Shown here piece by piece: positions 8,697 to 18,202 of a DNA stretch of 20,103 bases. Both the position numbers and the translations under genes were made by a program. Origin of the DNA: Nemertoderma westbladi (Eukaryota; Xenacoelomorpha; Nemertodermatida; Nemertodermatidae); the NCBI GenBank assembly GCA_032718475.1, contig JAUCBJ010004592.1, positions 1 through 20,103 on the forward strand. The letters are read 5' to 3'. The notes below the pieces were generated by a model that was not told where the DNA came from, made no database searches, and saw nothing but the letters and a program-made list of their open reading frames with translations. Numbering within the stretch: position 1 is the stretch's first letter; each line of letters starts with the position of its first letter.

Positions 8697-9090
8697 ACTA
8701 TCGGCATGCTGCATTGCAGCTGCATTAGTACATATTATTACGAATGTTGGCGGCTTGTCGACAAAATTGCGCCGCCACAACTCCCTTATCACCCATAACA
8801 TTTGCTAGATCATCAACATTTTCAAGGCCAGTGTCCTTTAAGAAGCGTCTCAAGAAAGTCATGGGCTGTCCAGGTCCACCATGCTTATTCACTCCATGGG
8901 GTCTACAAAGCACGAGATTATTTATGCGCTGGCTGGTCCTCATGGCGAAAGCAATGTCCTGCAAAGCGGAGGCGGATGCGTTCAAGTGTCAAGCTTGGGA
9001 AGACTAATGAAACACCTCCTAGGGTGTATGGAGTATGATTGGAGATGTTCATTGTACTTGATACAATGAAGCCGTCGCAGCATTCTTGTT
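8697..9090 (-). mobile_element. 3' fragment of the same non-LTR retrotransposon family as 10967-12762
   Basis: On the minus strand this aligns with the 3' end of the longer copy. Shared features are peptide stretches such as RPHGVNKHGG and QPMTFLRR.LKDTGLE, followed by DDLANVMGD, and the terminal hairpin GCTGCATTGCAGC. Similarity starts near 9090, where the copy is 5'-truncated, and runs to about 8697 with an ACTA-like end. It is roughly 390 bp, has several frame breaks and cannot encode an enzyme. No clear target duplication was found. Confidence 0.85.
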
Positions 9091-10901
9091 AGTCACCGTC
9101 CTCCTACCAACGCAGAGGAAGCAGTGTGGTATTGCCGATAATGGTTTACATTATGTTTGCTAATAATGGTTGGCTGTATGATTGGCACTAAATCATTGAA
9201 GGTCTCTATTTATTATCCCTATCTTACACAAGTATGTTAAAGAAAATTCAGTCCTTATGTTTTTAGTAAGTTAACTGACAATGAGACCTGTGGTGTAGGG
9301 GCTATTGGTGCAAATCCCATCTGGTCGAATAAACGATTAATTTGTACATATATTCAATTATATTCAGTATAGTGTTAGTGATAAGAGCCAAACAGTGAAG
9401 TAGAAATTGATCGCAAGTGTTGAGAGTTTTCATGGAAAAATTTATTTAATTTTTAAGTTGTCACCGAAAGGGTTCTCAGTATCGTTGGTGTAGTGAATTA
9501 ATGCCTAGAATATTATTGAAGTTTAAATACTTATTTATGCCGATAACCGGTATGGTGAACATTGATGTGGAATGTCAAGTGTTTAATGTGTAATGTTTTA
9601 CTTATAATTTGTAATTTATTGTGTATTTGGTATCTTATTGTAGATATGTTACCCTATTAACGAACGATTTCATGACTTAGGTGAATTGTTCAGGTTTTCG
9701 GGTTATCCCAGTTACATATTCTCGAAATAATATTTTGAGTCAAGAGGCGTATATTTATTGATGAGTTATATTAATTGTACAAATTATTATGCTTTACTCA
9801 ATGGGTGAACGGTTACTAATTGTGTACTATTTTCTATAATCATCTTCAAACTATTTTTTACAACCTATACGTTACAGATTTGTGTTTTCAGACTCGTACA
9901 GATTTGATTCATTTTAAACATTGTCGTATAAAATAATTTATGCCAAAGTAACAACAAGGCGTGCAAAATGTTCAAGTCAGGTTTTCCATGTTAACAAACA
10001 GTATCACGTGCTACTACTATCTTTCTGGCATTGCACATTAGCTGTGATCATTATAGTTTCAATTTATTTTTAACATCTTATTGATTATTGTGGTTTCTTA
10101 AACATTAATTTTTAAGTACAGTATGGTGATATCTTGTGTAAAAATTATTATAATTTAATGTAAGTCGATGTTTCTGCTGTATGTAGTTTTTTCTTATTGT
10201 TTATTGTATGTATATTGTATTATTGTATACTATATTGCATATAATTATAGTGATATCGTTTATCGTATATCGTTGCGTAAATTATACTTAAATTGTATAC
10301 TCTGATGGAGTCTACATACATGATATGATAGACATACTCTTGTCTATCATTACACTGATGACCAGCACTTGGATTGTTGTCCAATGACGATAATCCAAGA
10401 TACAAAGATTCCTTCAACCGTGTGCACCGTTCGTATTATAATGGTATATTAGATTATGGTTCACACATCTGGTCTGGCGGACTCTCATTAGAGCAGCACA
10501 GATAAGCTCACCTTTGGGGTGGTAGCGTTTTTTCCCGATAATTTTACCTTTAATCACTAAAGACAGCGCCGATGTGGTACGGAACTGTAGTGTCGTGAGC
10601 CATATATGGGGCTTTGCGGGGCAGGTCTTTTTGAGAGTAGCCATTTAGGTACCGTTAAATAGCCATATGCATGGAAATACGGTGTAGGACATTCAACTGC
10701 TCTGTTGTGTACGGTACCTATTGTATACATACTAATACGTAGCCTGAAGAAAACTATGCCAATTGTTTCCCAAAGTTAGTTCATTAAATTAACATCGGAA
10801 CTCGATAATAATTATAATTCTGCGAAAATGTGCGTATCATGCGCTTCCGGTAGGACCGTTTATTTTGCCAATATAAAATTGTTTTAGTGTTACTCTTTGG
10901 T
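9091..10901. other. AT-rich intergenic stretch, nothing recognised
   Basis: No gene, RNA or clear mobile element could be supported. A TATTGTA/TATCGTA-rich low-complexity patch lies near 10195-10300. A minus-strand open frame at 10414-10644 has no recognisable domain. Confidence 0.6.
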
Positions 10902-10966
10902 TGGGCCGTATCTATGGACGTCCGTGTGTGTGTGTAGGTGGGCCTTAACTATGAAAGTCCGTGCGT
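10902..10966 (+). repeat. Left remnant of the 31/62-bp minisatellite
   Basis: About two half-units matching the array at 12763-13709: one GGGCCGTATCTATGGACGTC-type and one GGTGGGCCTTAACTATGAAA-type. They end GTGCGT exactly where the retrotransposon begins. This shows the array was continuous before the insertion. Confidence 0.9.
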
Positions 10967-12762
10967 ACTAGGATCGGCATGCTGCATTGCAGCTGCATTT
11001 TTAAGAATGCTGTGCCGGCTTGTCAACAAAATTGCACCGCCACAACTCCCTATCACCCATGACATTTGCTAGATCATCCGCATCTTCAAGGCCAGTGTCC
11101 TTTAAGATGCGTCTCAAGAAAGTCATGGGCTGTCCACCATGCTTATTCACTCCATGAGGCTGCCAAAGTACAAGATTATGCACTGGCTGGTCCTCACGGC
11201 GAAAGCAGTGTCCTGCAAAGCGGAGGCGATTTTGTTCTAGTGTCATGCTTGGGGGAACCAATGAGACACCTCCAATGTTATATAGTGTCTGGTTGGAGAT
11301 GTGTGCATTGTACTTGACACAATGAACCCGGCGTAGCATTCTTGTGAATGTGCCATCCAGAGATTTGGTGTCCTCAGCAGTTAGAGCCCAGCATGGACTC
11401 CCGTAGAGGAGTACTGGAACTACTGCTGCTCTAAATAATCGGACCTTAAGTTTCCGATTAATTCTCGGTGACTTCCAAATCCTGGAAAGCCTATTCAAAG
11501 CTGCCCATGCCTTTCCCTTACGTATTCGAAGGTCCTCACCTGACTTCCGGATCCATGATCCCAGGTAACAGAAGTCGTCCACATGCTCAAGCATACCATC
11601 CTTTGAGCTTATGTTCATCCAATCAGAGAGTTTCTGAGGACTTTCAAAGTTGACTGTCAAAATTTTGGTCTTTCTGGAGTTAATAAAAAGACCAACACTA
11701 GAAGCAGCATGTTCTAATGAGCTGAGGAGCCGTTGGGCTCCCTCTAATGATTCTGAGAGTACTCCTAAGTCATCAGCAAAGTCTAGATCAGTTAGGTACT
11801 TGGCAGGATTTCCTCGACTTCTGGAGCCAGTAGGTGGAGTTATCATCACCCCATCATCATTATGATGATCTAAGGACATGCGTACTGTAGAACATAGTCA
11901 ACCACAATAATGAACAAGAATGGTGCAAGTGTGTCTCCTTGGAGGACGCCCCATAACACTTCAAATGGTTCTGTGTCACCGTCAACAGTAGACACAAATG
12001 TTGTCGAACCATCGTATACTGATCTTGCTGCAATGATTTCATCAGGAATCCCATATAATGAAAGTATGCTGAACATACGTGAGCGAGAGACTGAATCAAA
12101 GGCCTTGAAGAAGTCAACAAAGATAACAGCCAGATGCCTGTCTTTCTTTTTTGATAATTCTTCAATTATCCTTCTAAGTGCCAAAATGGGCTCCATGGTC
12201 CCACGACCTTTACGGAACCCATTCTGATTTCCACGGAGCAGTCTCTCAATGGGATCCCTGATGCGATTTAATAGAATCCTATTGTATAGCTTTGCAGCAA
12301 TCGAGATCAATGAGATTCCCCGAAAATAACCATAGAGTGTTAGGTTACCCTTCTTGGGAACTGGCACCAACTTATTTGTTTTCATTTCTTGTGGGACTCT
12401 TGTTGTTCGGTACATGTCTACTATGATGGGATAGATGAGCTTTAAACACTCAGGTATTTTAAAGACCTCAGGGGGAACACCATCTACTCCACTGGCACGA
12501 TTGGTCTTAATGCTCTTTGCAGCAGCCTTCACTTCTGCAAAGGAGATATCGCCAATGGGAATGTCTGGGAGTACAGACTCAGACACTTTTACTTCTATAA
12601 AGTTATCAGGCAATACCCTGTCATTATTGAGGAGCTTTTCAAAGTGGGCTTTCCAACCATTGAGGCGATCGGCTGGTGAATCAGCCTTAACCTTGGTGGT
12701 TGGTTGGCTTTTCCGCCCAGTAAGCAAGTTGATCGATTTCCATGCCTGGGATGATTGCCTGC
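10967..12762 (-). mobile_element. 5'-truncated APE-type non-LTR retrotransposon inserted in a minisatellite
   Basis: Read on the minus strand, this holds the reverse transcriptase and C-terminal region of a LINE-like element. The endonuclease and 5' end are missing. Coding sequence runs right up to the junction at 12762 (..AWKSINLLTGRK). The 3' UTR is only about 34 bp and contains the hairpin GCTGCATTGCAGC (10981-10993). Both flanks are the same minisatellite, so the insertion point is exact. The family resembles RTE/jockey-like invertebrate elements. I cannot place the clade without alignment. Confidence 0.9.
11001..12762 (-). pseudogene. Reverse transcriptase ORF fragment with frameshift
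   Basis: The first segment (12762 down to 11870) has RT core motifs: GVDGVPPEV, NQNGFRKGRGT, a catalytic-aspartate motif VIFVDFFKAFDS, and GVLQGDTLAPFLFIIVVDY. It then runs into TAG at 11870-11872. The second frame (11879 to 11001) resumes with LTDLDFADD, whose FADD box at 11769-11780 holds the paired catalytic aspartates. The C-terminal region follows, including FRAAVVPVLLYGSPCW and LRFAGHCFRRED, and ends in TAA at 11001-11003. The one-base frame change near 11870-11890 lies between RT motifs, so no active enzyme can be made. The remaining frames are long and clean, so the copy is not very old. Confidence 0.9.
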
Positions 12763-13709
12763 TGGGTCGTATCTAGGGACGTCCGTGCGTGGGTGGGCCG
12801 TAACTATGAAAGTCCGTGTGTGGGTGGGCCGTAACTATGAAAGTCCGTGTGTGGGTGGGTGGGCCGTATCTAGGGACGTCCGTGCGTGGGTGGGCCTTAA
12901 CTATGGAAGTCCGTGCGTGGGTGGGCCGTATCTAGGGACATCCGTGCGTGGGTGGGCCTTAACTATGAAAGTCCGTGCGTGGGCCGTATCTAGGGACGTC
13001 CGTGCGTGGGTGGGCCGTAACTATGAAAGTCCGTGTGTGGGTGGGTGGGCCGTATCTAGCGACGTCCGTGCGTGGGTGGGTGGGCCGTATCTAGGGACGT
13101 CCGTGCGTGGGTGGGCCTTAACTATGAAAGTCCGTGCGTGGGTGGGCCTTAACTATGGAAGTCCGTGTGTGGGCCTTAACTATGGAAGTCCGTGTGTGGG
13201 TGGGCCGTATCTAAGGACGTCCGTGCGTGGGTGGGCCTTAACTATGAAAGTCCGTGTGTGGGTGGGCCGTATCTAGGGACGTCCGTGCGTGGGTGGGCCT
13301 TAACTATGGAAGTCCGTGTGTGGGTGGGTGGGTCGTATCTAAGGACGTCCGTGCGTGGGAGGACCTCAACTATGGAAGTCCGTGCGTGGGTGGGCCGTAT
13401 CTAGGGACGTCCGTGCGTGGGTGGGCCTTAACTATGAAAGTCCGTGCGTGGGTGGGTCGTATCTAGGGACGTCCGTGTGTGGGTGGGCCTTAACTATGGA
13501 AGTCCGTGTGTGGGTGGGCCGTATCCATGGACGTCAATGTATGGGTAGGTGGGCCGTAACTATGGAAGTCCGTGTGTGGGTGGGCCGTATCTATGGGCGC
13601 CAATGTATGGGTAGGTGGGCCGTAACTATGGATGTCTGTGCGTGGGTGGGCCGTATTTTTAGACGTCCGTGTGTGGGTAGGTGGGCCGTAACTATAGAAG
13701 TCAGTGCGT
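12763..13709 (+). repeat. G/T-rich composite minisatellite, 31-bp half-units in 62-bp units
   Basis: Two related 31-bp half-units mostly alternate: a GTATCTAGGGACGTCC type and a TTAACTATGAAAGTCC type. They are joined by GTGCGTGGGTGGGCC or GTGTGGGTGGGCC. About 30 half-units are present. Some junctions have an extra GGGT, giving GGGTGGGTGGG, which together with CTAGGG meets the G-quadruplex pattern. Variants accumulate at the right end (13520-13709), as usual for array edges. Because 31 is not a multiple of three and the unit lacks stops, every + frame stays open for long stretches. I read those frames as by-products, not genes. Confidence 0.95.
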
Positions 13710-14400
13710 GATTTGTGGTAGAAGATAAATGTATACATATTTACAGCAAACATTGCGAGATCAGATAACTGCGTAACAACAATCGTGCTGGTTGTTTACA
13801 TTTAATTTAAATTTAATGTATTGGTCGCCATGTTTGTTTTCACCTCTAAATTATCCTGGAAAATTTCGGCAAAAAAGGCCGAGATGGAAGGATTGGTTTT
13901 TGGTTTAGTGTAAAAACGTTATGATGATAACACGATAATAACTACGAGAAACTCAACTGAGTAAACAAGGCCTGTTATCGCTATGTTGTGTGTTACTGGT
14001 TCCTTCCATTAGGCCTATTCTTCCTTCTCAGCTATCACAGTCCATTTACTACCAGTTTGATACATGGGGTGGTGGGTATGGGTACTCCTCTTCCTTTGGG
14101 GCAACCTACAGTAGATTGGGCTAAATAGGCCTACAGTAGGCCACTGTAACTATATTATTGCCACTCCACTGACCGCGACTGTACTGTATAATTAATTATT
14201 ATATTGAGTGTAGTGAGTGGGTAATGACGACTTCATATACTGTCGATGCAGCTGTTACCACCACCAGTTCGAAATCCTTTTACTATGCATGCGTTGGTTT
14301 ATTATATAAGGCGAGATAGTTATATTGTTTGTAAGAAAGATTAGTACAGTACAGTATAACTAGGTCGCGACTGCAATTTTCGTAGTTACAGTCAAGGATC
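13710..14400. other. Non-coding stretch, nothing recognised
   Basis: No gene is supported. It contains two TAGGCCTA palindromes (14010-14017 and 14126-14133) and otherwise unremarkable AT-rich sequence. Confidence 0.6.
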
Positions 14401-14410
14401 GTTAATTTTT

Positions 14411-14480
14411 GCGGTAGCAGTAGCGGTAGCGCTATGGCTTTGCGGTAGCGGTATATACAGCGGTAGCGGTAGTTGCGGTA
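14411..14480 (+). repeat. GCGGTA repeat cluster 1
   Basis: Seven copies of GCGGTA (starts 14411, 14423, 14442, 14448, 14460, 14466, 14475) occur within 70 bp, all in the same orientation, partly as GCGGTAGCGGTA pairs. A second cluster lies at 18138-18202. Such islands resemble transposon subterminal repeats. Confidence 0.85.
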
Positions 14481-14769
14481 GAAAAAATGTAGCTGGTACA
14501 TATTAATGAAGTTGGACGCTCAATTTTTTGACGACTTTTTAAAAGTGTGGCGCTTATCTTTTGTAAACTGTTTTCAGGAATTAATAAATTTTTATTTGTT
14601 TTGTTGACAGAAAATACGATACAATACGAGCCAATTTTCCATATGTACTGTAATGTATAACTGCTGTAATTATGGTTGAACATTTATTTTGCATACTGTA
14701 TATGGTGATTTTCGAAGGTACTGTATAAATATAGGATACAATATGATATTATGATTTTAAGAAAATGCG

Positions 14770-14808
14770 ATATGATACGAAAAAGTTTTGTATTTTTTCG
14801 TATCATAT
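14770..14808. repeat. Perfect 15-bp hairpin of TATGATACGA type
   Basis: Arms 14770-14784 and 14794-14808 (ATATGATACGAAAAA and its inverse) are separated by 9 bases. The hairpin sits in a 500-bp zone rich in TACGATA/TATCGTA variants that ends at the hAT relic. Confidence 0.85.
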
Positions 14809-15120
14809 TTATATCTAATTAATTTCATAGTTATACGAAATCAGAATTATTACTTTAGATAATTATTTGACTATTTCAATAAAAATTTAATATTCGGTTC
14901 GGATTATACGACACGAAAGCAAATTTGTGTTATACAAGACAGTAAGTATAATGCCAAGAAACGCATAACATAAAAAAAACTAAACAAACTTAAATGTCAA
15001 TAACTAGGCCCTATATTTTAACAGTAAATAAAGTCAACTATACACTTTCGAAGTTCGAACTACTCTGTACGTTCAAACGATTTTACGATATCGTATCGTA
15101 TTATCGGTGCGCGTCTGTTA

Positions 15121-15366
15121 GCGCTCAGATGCTACCGGTGCTGATATAACGACGAACGAGAATCGCCAGTTCTTGGTATTTACCATTTATCGTGCAGCTG
15201 TGCCAGAACTGGGAGGCAGTACCACCAGCCTCATCTGCTATATAGCATCTCACAAGCTCGGCCTCTCGCTCTTCAACAGTTGTTCGCTCTTCAACCACAG
15301 ACACTGCAGCCAGCGTTGTGTGCTCCTCTTCATCTTCCTCGTCCGATAATGTGCCAATGCAGGATA
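15121..15366 (-). pseudogene. Relic of a hAT transposase C-terminal dimerisation region
   Basis: On the minus strand this reads an acidic stretch (SDEEDEEE), then ADEAGG.ASQFW and YQELAILVRRY. After one frame shift comes SAPVASER. This order, FW ... Y..LA.LARRYL then S.P..SER, matches the conserved C-terminus of hAT transposases, which mediates dimerisation and contributes to the catalytic fold. The copy stops straight after SER, lacks everything upstream and is frameshifted, so it is dead. The match is from memory of the family pattern. A profile search would settle it. Confidence 0.6.
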
Positions 15367-15381
15367 GACCTTAAGGCATAC

Positions 15382-15395
15382 AAGGCACGTGCCTT
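15382..15395. repeat. 14-bp perfect palindrome AAGGCACGTGCCTT
   Basis: This sits inside a larger imperfect inverted repeat (GACCTTAAGGCA at 15367-15378 against TGCCTTAGGTC at 15390-15400) at the upstream edge of the hAT relic. It contains an E-box, CACGTG. No function is assigned. Confidence 0.7.
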
Positions 15396-15527
15396 AGGTC
15401 CAGCCGAAAATACGGGCTTTTTTCTCAGCGAATCATTCCTGTGAAAAACATATTTTTATATGGAAAATCCACATTTTTTCTCATTAAAATTTGTAGAAAA
15501 CAGAGCAAGAAAGTAATTATTTAGACT

Positions 15528-15558
15528 ACTTTCTATCACTAAATTTGTGATAGAAAGT
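15528..15558. repeat. Perfect 12-bp hairpin just before a tRNA-like sequence
   Basis: ACTTTCTATCAC (15528-15539) and its inverse GTGATAGAAAGT (15547-15558) have a 7-base loop. The hairpin ends 9 bases before the A box of the tRNA-like element. Confidence 0.85.
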
Positions 15559-15567
15559 GCAAAATTT

Positions 15568-15625
15568 TAGCTCAGTCGTGCGCCAGGTGCTGACTTACTT
15601 AGTTAGGATTTACTGGGTTCGAGAC
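15568..15625 (+). repeat. tRNA-like sequence with pol III A and B boxes, probable SINE head
   Basis: TAGCTCAGTCG (15568-15578) fits the A box consensus TRGYNNARNNG exactly. GTTCGAGAC (15617-15625) fits the B box GWTCRANNC exactly. They are 38 bases apart, slightly more than in most tRNAs. I cannot fold a full cloverleaf with proper acceptor pairing, so a tRNA-derived SINE or a tRNA pseudogene is more likely than a working tRNA. Possible pol III transcription is an inference. Confidence 0.55.
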
Positions 15626-16203
15626 CAGACCGCAGTGGCACAATATTTAGATGTTTCATCATTATTATTATAACATAATTTGTAGATTCGTAAAAGTGAT
15701 GTAAAATTTCCACCGTTAACTAGTTTTATAAATACAATAGATAAAAAAAGGATAAATTAGTTGTAGATAAAATTGTTGTCGATAAAAAACAACGTGTCAG
15801 CTTGTCACTAATTTAATTTAACCGAAATTCAGATGTTCTGTCTTCGTGTGTTGAAATTTTCACTCGATGACATTTTAGCTGCCAATTTCCTGCAAAACCT
15901 AAATCTCTCGTACAGAATAATTCAATTTCAGTCGATTAAAATTAGTGTAATTAGTGACAAAAAGTGCTTCTTTCCGAAACTTGTTTATATCGAAGAACAT
16001 TACTTTCTCAGCAAGTCCAAATCTAGATCAGAAATATTATATCTTTGTACAAGCCCACACTGTGCTGTGTAAGGATGAAAGGATGTTAAATTCCTCCGCA
16101 AGTCCTGTAAATATACATAGTAGGCCTACTGTATTTGATTTTTTTATGGCTATTAGTTGTAGACTGGAACTGAAAGTAAGTACCGGTACAGTTACTGTAG
16201 TAG

Positions 16204-16247
16204 TACCATGGCCTACTATATACTATAGTATATAGTAGGCCATGGTA
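16204..16247. repeat. Perfect 44-bp palindrome with no spacer
   Basis: The two 22-bp arms meet at 16225/16226. The outer part is TACCATGGCC..., the centre is ACTATAGT. Allowing one mismatch, the symmetry extends to 16200-16251. Its right edge overlaps the left target duplication of element C. Confidence 0.95.
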
Positions 16248-17409
16248 GTACCACGAGGCGTTAAAGTCTATACAAATCAATCCAGGTTTCAGCCAATCAC
16301 AAAGGAGATGACGTAGGGCCTATCAGCCTATTACAAATGAATGTGGATTGATTTGTATAGACTTTAATGACCACCCATGTTCTGTTAGAATCTATACATT
16401 TCAATTATTTTCATTTAAATACTGCTTTCCCACTACTATTTCCCATAATAGTACTAAAGTAAGTAAGATGGTCTTAGAACGGTCTTAAACTTCTGAAATT
16501 TCTGGTCTTAGATGGAAGATGGTCTAAGAAGATTCTGGAATCCCTATAAACAGTTCTGGGAGGCTACCTCCGCCATCAGGCCATGTTTACGTCTAAGGAG
16601 GTAGGGTACCCCCTGCCTCGTCTGAACAAACTGAATGCTTTATGCTTTATTGCACAACCCGAAAATTACGTACAGCAATAAATTAATGGATCACAATGCC
16701 ATGGACAACATTATAAAATCCTTAACACATCGATTACCACTACCGGTACTCACAAAGTCGCCTAATAATAAACGAATTATCACCCAGTACCGCCGAATTT
16801 CCTAAATCCGACGGCAATTGTACACAACGCGAAAAAAACAAATTAGAGAAAAGAAGAAATAGGCTAGCTAAGACCGACTAACATGGAACAAAATAGTATG
16901 CAGGTATGTCTGCATATCTCAATCGATTGCCAGATTGCAGCCGGTTGTAATTGGACAGGGCCGGTGATCATGATTAGGCATTAACTAACTGTATCTGACT
17001 GTACATTTTATACTGTACGTATATGATTAAATGTTCTGCGGCTTTCAGATAATGGTTTGCTACTGTATGATCAGATGATTAACCTGTTAATTTACTATAG
17101 GCCTAAGCATAACATATGTATGTATCTATAATTATACTGTTATAATAATGTAGAACAAGTATGAGAGTGTCTAGCAAAGATTTTTCATATCCTTTCATAT
17201 AGCCTATACTGTATACAGTTGACTTGAACTTATAATTTAAATTATAAGTAAAAAAATTGAAATGTATAGATTCTAACAGAACGTGGGTGGTCATTAAAGC
17301 CCATACAAATCAATCCACATTCGGTTGTAATAGGCCTATGTCATCTCCTTTGTGATTGGCTGAAACCTGGATTGATATGTATAGACTTTAACGCCTCGTT
17401 GGTAGTACC
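16243..17409. mobile_element. Element C: DNA transposon with ~150-bp inverted arms and 10-bp target duplication (element 16253-17399)
   Basis: The direct repeat TGGTAGTACC at 16243-16252 and 17400-17409 encloses a 1147-bp element. Its ends are long inverted repeats beginning ACGAGGCGTTAAAGTC: left arm about 16253-16408, right arm about 17255-17399. The arms differ by a few substitutions and a small indel near 16320. Each arm is itself palindromic: the left has a perfect 23-bp pair at 16261-16283 and 16345-16367. The arms carry a CCAAT-box motif (AGCCAATCA) and TGACGTA, which could act as promoter elements. The interior has no transposase frame. Long inverted ends with a 10-bp duplication suggest a non-autonomous Mutator-like element. 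Confidence 0.88.
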
Positions 17410-18137
17410 TACCGGTTATGGCATGAAGTAGGCCTACTGCAGTACAGTAGGTGGATGCAATCAAACCAGGTGTACTTTGAATCAAACGCAGTAACCTGTA
17501 TTATGCAGTATGCCTATATGTACTATCAGTATCGTGAACTTATAATTATAACTGTCACTTGCCCTAACATACTGTAGGTAGGCCTTCTGTAGGAAATTAT
17601 GTAAGAAAGTACATAAATTGTTAGGATTGGTGGTTACTGTTTCTGTTTATAGTTACTTCGCTGTCATTAGTCTGTGGATATTATGTTTTAGGAATTTTCC
17701 TTTCGCTTTGAGAACTGATCAACTGAACTTGTATTTTGTGCTCTTTTTTTTTGTTTTGTTTTGTGCTCGCTCATAGACTACCGTTTTGCGCTGATTGTTG
17801 CTGTGTTTAGTTTAATTAATCATTATTATTGTAGGCATAATGGACCATACTGTAGTGCCATAGTGTCAATGAAAATAATTAACTAACTAACTAGGTAACT
17901 AGGCATATTAACAATTGGGGGGTGCTGCTGTTTCAGCCAGTCAGCCTTATGACAAATGTACTTCAACTTAATTTAGGAACACAGTTTACAGTAAAAGTTT
18001 TACTTCCTTGCTTAGGTCAGTAGGTAGTCATAACTACATACAGTACTTATTTTTCAATTTCAATTTAACATATTATTAATTTACAAGAAATAGCACTGCA
18101 ATTGGAAATTTACCTACTTTAAATAGTAAAAACCAAC
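17410..18137. other. Non-coding stretch, nothing recognised
   Basis: No gene or RNA is supported. It includes a TAGGCCTA palindrome (17429-17436), a T-rich TTTTG patch near 17743-17763 and scattered TACTGTA motifs. Confidence 0.6.
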
Positions 18138-18202
18138 TACCGCAAATACCGCAGAAGTTGGCATTTGCGGTAGCGGTAGTAAAAAGCGCGGAATTTGCGG
18201 TA
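18138..18202. repeat. GCGGTA repeat cluster 2, inverted arrangement
   Basis: TACCGC occurs at 18138 and 18147 and GCGGTA at 18167, 18173 and 18197, so the motif faces both ways around about 18160. It shares the TTGCGGTAG context with cluster 1 at 14411-14480. It may be one end of a transposon related to cluster 1. Confidence 0.75.

Noticed and set aside
10414-10644. Minus-strand 76-codon ORF as a gene or exon
   Set aside because: No domain, family resemblance or splice context was recognised.
11860-12227. Extra ORFs overlapping the reverse transcriptase region
   Set aside because: They lie in other frames of the RT coding sequence, whose own motifs fix the true frame.
10902-13709. CRISPR-like alternation of repeats
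   Set aside because: The supposed spacers are themselves repeated half-units, and the DNA is eukaryotic. It is a composite minisatellite.
12755-13711. Overlapping open frames of 70-173 codons with VRAWVG-type repeats
   Set aside because: They are produced by the stop-free 31-bp minisatellite in all three + frames and have no independent start, domain or codon signal.
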